64,000 bases of DNA. Origin: Colius striatus. Taxonomy: Eukaryota; Chordata; Aves; Coliiformes; Coliidae. The notes beneath the pieces are model-generated. The model did not search any database. It worked only from the letters and a program-made list of their open reading frames with translations, and had not been told where the DNA came from. The stretch spans positions 11,064,915 through 11,128,914 of the forward strand of contig NC_084771.1 of NCBI RefSeq assembly GCF_028858725.1, in the 5' to 3' direction. Shown here piece after piece: positions 1 to 10,300 of the stretch. How positions within the stretch are numbered: position 1 is the stretch's first letter; every line of letters starts with the position of its first letter. The translations under genes and the position numbers were made by a program.

Positions 1-226
1 ATCCAAACCACTTTTGGGATGCATGAAAGGAGTAGGAACAAGCAGGTAACTATGAATAAACTGTCTGTGAAAATCATCTGGTTTTGCTGGTGCCGGGACA
101 GGTTTCCATTCAATGTCACGACAATTTTGACTGGTCAAGGAACTGCCTGGGAAACATTGTAACCTCCTCAAAGAGCAAAAGGAAAGATCAGAAGCGGATT
201 AGTCTGGTAGATGAAAGAGTAGTTAC

Positions 227-247
227 CTGTAAGGTTAAGTAGCCCAT
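227..247 (-). other. Possible first coding exon of a leftward gene at the window edge
   Basis: On the minus strand an ATG at 247 opens a seven-codon stretch (MGYLTLQ) that ends at a good donor, CAG|GTAACT, with the GT at 226-225. A TATA-like TATATAAA lies about 95 bases upstream. No following exon can be recognised in the remaining 226 bases, and the peptide is too short to identify. This could be chance. It is listed because the TATA, ATG and donor occur in the right order and spacing. Confidence 0.15.
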
Positions 248-343
248 GCTGCTGGCTGTCCCCAGTGCTCGATGCCCAGCTCTGCACTGCTCTATTCCAG
301 AGCTGGGAGAGGTGCCCGTCTGAAAGGTGCTGTGCTCTGAGGG

Positions 344-351
344 TTTATATA
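344..351 (-). promoter_or_regulatory. TATA-like box, minus strand
   Basis: TATATAAA on the minus strand. It lies about 270 bases from the rightward TATA box at 621, so the two could form a divergent promoter pair. Support is positional only. Confidence 0.25.
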
Positions 352-599
352 TGCTTCTGAAAGGCAATTTGCTTTTTGTTTTTTTGCAACTGAATTTCAA
401 GTGTGATGACATCAGCCTCTGGGGACTGAGAGGGTGGGGGGAATAGATGAGGAGGGGTGGTTTTGCTTTGCCGGACAGAAGGGAAACCCCCCTGTTGTCA
501 GGAAATAAAATACGATTTAAGACAATAACTGACAAAGTTCAAGGAAATTCCTGTCTCCAAAATGCCACAGGTGCCAATGAGTGAAGCAACCGGCCCCAG

Positions 600-628
600 G
601 CTCCTCCTACAGAGGAGGACTATAAAAC
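600..628 (+). promoter_or_regulatory. TATA promoter, probably for gene A
   Basis: A short GC-rich element with CTCCTCC and GAGGAGG arms is followed at once by ACTATAAAA (TATA at 621). The same arrangement (GGCCCCA, CTCCT, GAGGA, then ACTATAAAA) occurs upstream of the GATD3-family gene at 36506-36548. Initiation would fall near 650. The assignment to gene A is inferred from the downstream splice donor at 696 and the acceptor at 4380, just before gene A's ATG. Confidence 0.5.
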
Positions 629-649
629 TGGTACATACCAGGAAATGAG

Positions 650-695
650 AGGGACAAGAGCATCTTCTCATTGAGCCGAAGTGTCACCAAACCAG
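650..695 (+). other. Probable non-coding leader exon of gene A
   Basis: Starting about 28 bases after the TATA box, a short untranslated stretch ends at the donor CCAG|GTAACC (GT at 696). Gene A's ATG at 4385 is preceded by an acceptor-like ...TGTCTGGCAG ending at 4380, so the leader would splice to four bases ahead of the ATG. The start coordinate is approximate. Confidence 0.4.
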
Positions 696-3600
696 GTAAC
701 CCGAGCTGCAGAGGGAGAAGCGTAGCATTGGTGGTTTTCTTTGATGCTTTTTCTTGAATCCATTCAGTGGTTTGTCATTTGGCTGAACTGTTTCCACAGC
801 TCTCCTCCTTTGCCATGCTCAGCTCTGCGGTGCTGTCTGCCATGTGCTGCCAGTTCCTGGAAGCGGGAGTGCAGACATGAACTCTGTTGCTTCTGGGGGA
901 CCCTCGTTCCCAAATGACTATTGGGACTCTGAGGGCATGCCATAGTGAAGCCTGTGGACATTGATTTTGCATGTTACTTAGTACAGAGTAACAGCCTGGT
1001 GTGATACACTCTGCATCTAAAAGCAGCCTGAATTTTCTGCTGAACGCTAGGCAGACCTGTGCACTGTAAGTGTGCATCTCAGGCAACTCTGTGCTGCTTT
1101 CCACCAGAGGAGAGCCAGGATTGTGATGTTTAATCCAGCTGTCTAGCCTTGTTGTGCACCGCTAATCAGGCTGGGTGCTGATCCAAAAGGAATTACATTT
1201 CGGGCTCTTAACATGTTTTTCTTGAGAGATGTGTTTTCTCAGAGCTGTGTAAACAGTTGTTATCATTAATAAGGTGGGGTGGAAAACCTTTCCCAAAAAT
1301 GCCACTGGGGAATGTCTGAAAATGTAACACTTTGGTGTTTGTGTGTGTCACATGGCGTGCTAAGCCCTGCTTCAACCTCTTGTGGAGGGAAAGACCAAAC
1401 ACCAGCATATTCCCCTTAATATTAATGGAGGTGAAGTGGCACAGGCAGCACAAAGCAGATGCACACAGTGATGTCTGCAGAGCTCAGGTGTAACAGCAAG
1501 ATGGAAAGGGAGTGCAGAGGGGAATCACTTTTTCTGGAGGGTATGAAGGGAACTTAATGCAAGTAGGGTGGCAAGTAAAGCAGAAGGTGTTCAGAGGCTG
1601 CAGCCCAGCCGGCATTCCAGCCATGTGGGCATGGCTCAGAGGCCATGCTGATGACAGAGGAGCCAAGGCAGAGAGGGAGGACCTCACAAACCATTTCTGC
1701 AAACCCCAGGCTGAAGAATGCCAGAGGCAGGTAGGAAAAAGAAAGAAGATATAGGAGGCTGGGGGACTGAGGGACTGGTTTTGGCTTTGCCCTTGCTGCA
1801 TGAGGGATTTGTGCAAGAGAAGGATCGCCCTGGGCTGCCCCATCTGTTTGGTAGAGACAGCTCTCTGAAAGGTCTGGCAGCACCCCAGGTCTCCAGGTGC
1901 CTCCTCACCATGGGGATGTATCTATCCTTGTGGTTTCTGTGGTTGTGAGGACAGTGGCTGTACTGGCTGGTACCTTGTGTGTACAGAGAGCTGCTAACCC
2001 CACACAGTAGAAAGGGGCCTCATATTTGCTCCTCTGTTTCTGCACTGCCCTGCATTGCCTGCGTTATCTGTTTGGAATCAGTTCCACTGAGGATTGTCGG
2101 CTTCTGGCTTCAACACGAAGGAAAGACTTGGTGGGAGATGCTTCATTGATGTGTTGCAGAGAGTGGGGAGGAGAGGTGTCCCCTTATCAGTTTCCTGTAG
2201 TGCATGTGGAGAAACAGGTCCTTACCAAGTGCCAGAGGCAGGAGCAGGATGAAACAGAGACTGACAGCAGCAATGGGAGGGTTTGCCCTGGGAACAAATG
2301 AGGCTTGGGCATACTTTGAAGAGAAAACATGTCTGAGTGTTTCCATACAGGTCTTGGTGCAGCCCACAGCATTGCTAGTGCTGCTACATCCCTAGAGAAC
2401 AATGGGAGAGGATTAATTGTGTGATGAGTCCTTGTGTTGTGTGGAAGCAACACACAAGTACTGATATGGTCTGACAGGGAGCACAAGCCTGTGTTTGCAG
2501 TGGATACTCTGGATAGGTGTGAGCAGAGCAGGTCTGGAACTGTTTCCAAACCCAAAACCTTCTCTTCCCACAGGAAGCTCCTTCATTCTCCTCTTTTTCC
2601 ATACCTTAGTCTAAATCTTTTCACATCCTTTCCCTTTACACTCCCATAGACTGACCTGGCATATTCTAGTATTCCTCCACATCCCTCCTCTGTCCTATGA
2701 AGGAGTTCATTGCAAGTAGAAGGAAACAGCCTATTAGTGGTGTCTACATCCTTCCAAAAATCAAACTGCATGTCACAGGCTCTAAAGCTGTTAGCACAGC
2801 TAGGAACTGACAACAGAGCCTTGGCAAACTGGAAACCACTTCTGTGAGCCAAGCAGTCACTGGCCAGCCCATCTTCCTCCAGAAAAACCCACCTCATCCT
2901 CTTCCAGAGACCAGCTCAGGAGAGGGGCTCATTGCAGCTTGTCTAGAAGGGCACATTCTGAGCTATTTCAGAGCAAAACATCTGGAGGAACTTACTACTG
3001 TGGCCCATCTCCAAGTACAACCACTTAAACCAAACCACTTATTCATATCTGAAGGTCATTTTAAAAAAAAGCCAACATCATGGACTGCACAGGCTCAGCC
3101 CATCCTGGGGTGCATCATTTCTTAGGGTCCCCTTCAAGTCAGTAGTTTATACAGATGTTTGAAGTTAAAAGAGAGCATTTCTCCTGCAGACCTGTGATTT
3201 GGGGCATCTAGCCAGAAATTCTAACACTTGGCACAACCAATTTGGGGCACAACTGTCCCCCAAGATTCACTTGAAAGTTTTTAACCTTTCCATGTTTCAT
3301 GAGCATTTAAGCTGCTGAGATTCAGTTCATCCCTCATTCTTCACTTCTGTGAAAACTCTGTCCTTTAGAATAAGGAAAACACATGGCTTTTAGAGGGACA
3401 AAAGAGTCCAGAGGCCATTGATGTTTGCACAGGAATGTTGGGTGCCTCAGAGCAGACACTGGGATTTAGGTTCATTAATATTCACAACACTGTTTCTTCT
3501 TTGGGTGGTGCTCCTTCACTCCTCACTTCCCATATCAATAGCAGTGCCACATGCCCTCCTTTCTTTCCAAAAGGCTTTCTGGAATGGCTGAGAACAGAAT

Positions 3601-4380
3601 ACATCACTTTCTCCTTTTCCAGCTCCTTTAGGTCATGCAAAGTTCTAAAAATACCCAAAACAACAAGAACATTGCTGTTTTATTTTCATCTTTGTTTCCC
3701 AACAAAAACCTCCAGAGAGCAAACTCCAGCTCATGGTACCCAGGAGTGCAGAGGGATGGAAATGTGGGGGCTGCCTGCAAATAGGAGAGTTAATGGCAGA
3801 AATATGAAGGGTTTGAAAACAGATGATTTAGTCACTGGGGTTTCAAGCAAGGGATGGAGCTGGAAAATTCCATCTGGAAGGGAGACTGGGTATGTGTGCG
3901 TCGTGCCTGCCTGTTTGTCTGCAACAGTGGATAAGACATGTCCTGGAATGGCTCAAAAATACCTTGTGGGTTTCGTCTGAATGTTTGTTTGTTTGTGTTG
4001 GGCTATTCATTCCTCTCCATCTCCAGCAGCATGAAGAAGAGGGGGCGGGAACCATCACCACCACCTGCAGAGCTTTGGGGCACCTAAACATGTTTTTGCC
4101 AGAAACCCTCGTAAGCCTGAGTAGGTTGTGTGTGTTTTTTCTGGATAGGACTCTGGAAAGTAGGCACCTAAAGTTCTGCTTTGAATCAGGCCTTTGTCTG
4201 GAGCAACAAGCAGGGAGGCACTATGGAAACACCTGAGCCTGTCACCAGTTTCTCCCTCCTCGGAGCAGGGGCACGGCTCTGAAGGCTGGCTGGGTGCCCA
4301 GGCCGAAGCAGCGCTGGTCTAGACGCCGAGGACAGTGAGGTTGTGGGGGTGACCGCCGCCGCTCCTGTTGTGTCTGGCAG
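696..4380 (+). other. Probable first intron of gene A; no gene seen
   Basis: No exon with recognisable homology, RNA gene or CR1-type repeat was seen here. Several open frames exist, the longest 181 codons at 3435-3980. They lack recognisable domains, splice context or compositional support. If the leader exon is wrong, this is simply upstream intergenic DNA. Confidence 0.4.
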
Positions 4381-4384
4381 GGCC

Positions 4385-7300
4385 ATGGCCACCACAACGG
4401 GGTTTGCAGCCGTCTTCTACAGCGAACCCGCCGTGCTGGGGCTCCTCGCCAACGTGGTCAGCGCCTTCCTGCTCTGCCTGCAGAACCTGGCCGTGGTGCA
4501 CAGCGGCCTCAGGCCGCAGGGAGCGGAGGATATCCTCGCAGGTGAGTGATGCTGCTGCTCAGAGATCAACTCTCCCCAAGAGACTCTTCAAGAGTCATCC
4601 CCATGGGCCAATAGATTGCATTGGTGGGACAGGCGGGGAAATGTGGGCCTCCTCCAATGTACAGGTCTGTGTGCTCCTTAGCATGGCTGCTCCTCCCTCC
4701 GCAGCAACTCTGAGAGGAATGTGGTCCAAACTTTCCATGTGCCATTCCTTCATAGGTCCAGAGGACTCCTGGACTTGCTCCCCATGCTGAGCATACCAAG
4801 AGGCTCAATGGCCACACACTAACTATACTTTCAGTATAGACATTTGTATGAAGGAAGGTGGGAAGAGAGGAGAAGACAGAGGCCATAAGGCTGGTCAAAG
4901 AAGGCTGTAGGATCGGTGGTGCAGTGTGCCCCAGAGCTTGGAGACACAGCATTGCTTCCTGCAACTCAAGCCTTTTTGTGGTTTGCTTCCTACCTGACCT
5001 TTTCATGTGTCTCTCAGGTGTCCACCTCATCCTGATTGGAGGCCTTGTCCAGCTCCTGGCAGGATTTCTTGCCTTCCGGAAGTATGACCACCTTGGAGGA
5101 GCAGCTTTTCTGACCTTCTCTGCTCTGTGGAGTAGCTACGGGGCCACACGCATCATTGTGGCCACCTACCCCTCCCTGCAGAACCTAACACTGTCCCCAG
5201 GGAACAGCAGCCACCTCCTGCCCGCCGGCCTCGCCCACCTCTCTGCCAGCCAGAGTGCCGTGGCTGGGCTGGTGGCCTACATTTCCATTTCCTTTATCCT
5301 CTCCTTCTGCTCAGCCACGGTGAACTACATCATGCCCTTCATCTTCGGGGCCATCGGGTTGGCCCTGGTGTTTGAAGCAGTCGCACTGTTTGGCCAGTGG
5401 GCCCTGGTAGTGTCAGGTGTCATTGAGCTTGTCATTGTCCTGTGCGGGCTGTATGGAGCGGTGGCTCTCCTGCTCAAGGGCATCACGCAACGGTACGTTC
5501 TTCCAGGCTTTGGGCACCCTCTCTTCAATGTCTTGCTACTGGGGTCAGCACAGAAGAGCAATTCCAAGGCCATTGGGGAAGAAAAGAGGAAGAACACGAA
5601 GTACGCCGAGCCGATGGCCCTCGGCAACATCTGCGATACCATCTCTCCCTTTCTATTTGCCTTTTACTTCTTTGGGTACATGAAGAGCTTCTGTGTGGGA
5701 GCAGCGTGGATATCCGTCATCTCCAGCTGCCAGCTGCTGTCCAGCTTCTACAGTTATCTGAGAGGTGATGTCTACTACACTACCAAGTTTGGTGTCCACA
5801 GCCTGTACTGGTTGGTGATGTCTTGGGAAGAGTTTACACTCACCACCTTCCTCGGGCTGCCCAAGGCTCAGGAAAGCAGGCCGGGAATGTTTGGAGGGTG
5901 GTTCTTCCTGGCCATTGCCTGCATGCTCTTTCTGATGTCAGCCCACAAAGATGTCCTGGAGATGCTGCAAAATGCCTCCTTCATCATCCTCACCACCGCC
6001 TCCCTCCACCAGATCCCTGTGCCAGGTGCTTACCTGTTCCTTGGGGCTGCCTGCAGCCTCTGCGTTGCTCTCTCCATGTATGCCACTTTTGCCAGCCTTA
6101 TCAATTCCATTGGGGAGAAGGTTCTGATTCCAGTTGGTGTCCAGGCAATGTCCAGCTCAGCTCTTCAGACCACGCTGATGGCTGCCAAAACCTTCTTCAC
6201 AAGGTCCAAGAACGTCGCAAGCGGAACCAGTGCTGAAGTGCCAGATGCTCTGTTCTACATCTGCAACGGCCTGGCTGCAGCCTCTGCCATCCAGGCTACT
6301 GTCAGGGACCCCAGCAGGCAGCAGCTCTCCATACCCTCTGTGCTCATCCCAGGAGCCATAATGCAGCTGTATGTCTGCAGAATCCAGGTTCAAGGAGGGA
6401 GGAGGTTTGGTTGCATCCTTCCCTTCTGCTATGCTGCCTTCTGGGGAGCGTGGACCTGGCTGAGGTTTGCAGGTAAGGGAGGGTCAGAGTTACTGGTTTG
6501 CTAGCTCAGAAAAAAGGATGTTCTTAGGAGATTTCATCTCTCTTTCTGCAGATTTCCTTCTCCCAGGTGATTCAATGACACCAGGTTTACCAACATTCCT
6601 CCTTGTAAAAAGATAATGACCAAACAGTCCAGCTTATTTTCATGTCATTGAGTGCCATTGCTGCAGTTCACTTACTACTCTCACAGCTACAGGAGCCTAA
6701 GTTGTGTCTTCTGCTCCAACAGAGGCCAAGATTTCCCTGATAAACTATTGTCAGACAGCACTCAGATTGTCTCCAAGTCTCTACCTCAGAGTAACAGTTC
6801 AGGTGAGGCTTTTCAGGCAATGGAAGTTTCAGAGTCTGAATTTCTCCTACAGAAAGCTGGAACAATTCATCTTAGTTGATCACAGCCATAAAAGAAGTTC
6901 TCAAAATGATGAGCCTGGGCTTTAAAAAGCCTTCTTTAGCTCCAGGTGAGCAGCATGCTCATAGGGCCTCCCTGCCAGGTCCTATTAAAATGAGCACCTG
7001 TGGGGAAAGTTAAAGCTATTGCTTAAGAGGCATGGCAAGAAGCTATGAATGTTCTCAGCTAGACCCTGTTTATTACGAGCTGGGGGTAAAATCATCAGCT
7101 TTTTTTTGGCTAAGCATCACCAGTTGTTCAGTTTCTCCTCCAAATGATTTGCATTGCAGAAACAGCCTGTTTCCATGCAGTAGGTTTTCTTTGTAGTGAC
7201 CACCACCAATTCCTTTGAAGCACAGCCATCCCAGCTGCAGGGATGCCCTTCTGTTACGCTGCGCCTCACGGTTTGCTCACAACCAAATCTGCTCTCCTAT

Positions 7301-10300
7301 TTCAGGCCACTTGCTGAACATGAGTGTGGGGAACAGTGAAGGATTCAGTGCTGGTTCTATTGCCTTTCTGGTGCTCAATGCTTTTTTAATCATTTTAGGT
7401 AAGTCTCGGGGCCATATGTGACTGAGAGGTGTTTGGGGTCAGGTCATTAGATTATTTATTGCATCTGGGGTTACTCTCTGTAGAGATGCACAAGTGAGGG
7501 AGATTCAGAGCTTTCTGATTAAGCAAGAACTGAAATGTTTTGCCCACAGCCAGTAACAGAAGCTGGGTTGGAAGAAGAAACAGTCACAAGGGAATGGAAG
7601 AACATTTCAAAGAAAATAAAAGGTTCAAATAAGGTGAAAATGTTAGATGGACTGAGCCATTGGCATATGTCCACAGTCACCCTCCAGCCCAGCTGCTGTA
7701 AATCAGAATCTTGTTGGCTGCCTGAGAAGTGTTTTCCATGTGAGCAAAGTGTACTGGCAGATCAAGGGTTTGGCATCTTGTCTTTTGAAAGCTGAGGGCT
7801 GAACAAACCATAGCCCTACCTCTCTGTTCCTCCATGAACAGCAAAGCCAGATCACGGACTGTTCACTTTAATCAAATAAGATTAAGTTGATTTGCAAACT
7901 CTTCTGCTGTTTCAGGTACATTTTTATGAGCCACTCTCTGATGTCAGTCCCTCTTGTTCCTATTTCTTTTCACAGCTTCCTCTTTTAACGTGGTGCTTCT
8001 CTGTATGACCATTGCAACGGAGCTCTTGACAGTTTGTTTTCTGCTCTTTACATTGGAGAACCTCCCTTTGCTGTTTGAAAGTGAGTTTTAGGCGAACCTT
8101 AGTCTTCAAACCTTCACTCACAGAGTGCAGAGAGAGGGTCTCTTGTTGGGGAGCAATGTTCTACACAGGCTCAATGTGGATAAAAGGAAGCAGAAGAGTG
8201 TGTCATCTTTCCCTAGAAGACTTGTGTGTGTGCAAGCTGCAAATGCTGAGCCTTTCAGTTCCATGACTAGAGGAGGAAACCTTTCCTCATATCATCCTCA
8301 GGTCCTTGAGCTTTCTAATAAGCATCTAGGCACAACTGGTACTACTGAATCAAGACAAACTCCCAAGGTTCTGTACAGTCCTGCTTTCTAGTAGCTATTC
8401 AGTGAGCTAAGATGTGAGACGAACTAAACGTGCCACCTCTGTGAAAGGCTGTAGCTCTGTTGAAGCTTTGGCTTTGCAGCAAGTGAGAGTTTTATTTGCA
8501 ATTACACAGAGTGTTTTAGCAAGATGCTTTGTAGAAGCTACTCCACTAGGAAACCAAAACAAAAATAAAAGCCCTATGGCAAAAGATGCCCAGGTAGGAA
8601 AGCCTGGAAATGCCCTGGATTTTTAGACCCACAAATATGCTGGACTGCAAATGGTGCATGACAGGAAAAACTGAAGTAAGTTTGCAATGCTGGGAAGGCA
8701 TGAGGCATAGGAGAAAATTAAACTTTGCCATCACCCTTCCTGCCTCTGACTCTCTGGGTTGTTTTGTTTTTCCAGTTGTGACGCTGAGCATCTTCAGCAT
8801 CATCTGCTTCTATGGAGCAACAGCATCGCTTGCAAACAGCATGTTTGGGAAGGATCTTATGATGATGGGACCCCCTCTGCTCACAGTAAGAGATTTTTTT
8901 TACATGAGGCTGTAGCTTCCCTGGTCAGGAGGGATATCCTGGGGGCTTTGGTCTTACCTAGGGGAGTTCACATTGCCACTGACTGTCCTTCCTTTGAATC
9001 CCTTAGTACCATTCAAAACCCCAGTCACAGCACTTCTGTAAGGACCTATGAACTGAACACAAGGTGTCTTCCATTCTGCAGAACACATGTGGAAACTTGG
9101 AGAAAGGGCATTTACAAAACTCTTGCCTTGCTCCAGAATGCCTGTATCTTTGGTCCTGTGGAATTAGCCACCTCCAGTCCAAGAATTACTGACAGGCTAA
9201 AGTTTCAAAGGCCATAACCTTGGGGTGAGGGAAGTAAGGAGTGAAAAATTTCCCAAAGTGGATAGCAAGAGCTCCTCACTGTATCTCTTAACTTTAAGCA
9301 TTTTCTGCCAAGACCTTATCTGACCAAGGCTGTTCCATCTCCCTGGGTTGATTGATCTGACAGCTCTAATCCCTGCTACAGGGAAACATTTTCATGAAAT
9401 CCACGTTCCTGACCATGGAGACTCATGATAAAGAACTCAAAACTTTATCTTACTCAAGTTTCTCTAGATTTAAGATTGCCTAGCAGTTTCCTCAGAACAT
9501 TTTGGAGAGCAGTTATTTCTCCAGGAAGCAATCACTGTGCTGGGTGAGATTAATCTGCTGTAAATTTAGGCAGCAGCAGGTCGAATGTCCACACCTGAGC
9601 TATTCTCTTTGACTTTATTGCTGAGATGGAATGAATGACTTTTGTCTTGCAATTCATCTCACCTCCTCTTAGGTGAAGCATCCCTAGTAGTCCCTCTGCC
9701 TTTTGAGCACAGCACAGTGAGATACCTGCATTGAATAGATTACAACACAATATATTGAATCCTACTTTGTGTTTCATATGTTTGCTTATAACCAACATAA
9801 TGGATTTGCCTTTTGATTACTGCCAGGCTGAGAGCTCTAAGAAGGACATTGATGATCCTCCACCCTGCATCTGCCCCAAGTCCCACTGTACAAGTGGCTT
9901 GAGGACCATTGCTGACTTGTTGAACACAGGAGCAGTATGTGGAGTCCCAACAGACACTGTGTATGCTTTGGCAGCCTCTTGCAGACACCCTCAAGCCATT
10001 GAGAAGATCTACCAAATCAAGGTGTGAAAATGAAGCTGTCATCGTGTCACTTGGATCCTGTTTGTGTCCTGTAGATGAGTTATGTGCAGAGGCAGAAATG
10101 GGATACTATTGTTTTAAGTTGCCTTAAGACTCAGAATTTGACCACAGAGAGAATTTATGAGCTGCCACAACAAAACATCATGCTTTCTGAGCTGAGCAAC
10201 CAGGGGTGAAACATCTTCTGCTCTGGGGTGGGAATTAGACAACTACCTCCTGCTTCAATGGGAGGGCAGAGCACAAACCCGAAGTGGAACAATGGGTCCA

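Noticed and set aside
3435-3980. 181-codon plus-strand open frame upstream of gene A
   Set aside because: No recognisable domain or splice context, and it lies in the presumed first intron. It is most likely a chance frame.
5823-6236. Alternative plus-strand frames inside the large gene A exon (also 5417-5768)
   Set aside because: They are shadow frames of the membrane-protein exon. The chosen frame keeps AceTr-like motifs and correct splice phase.
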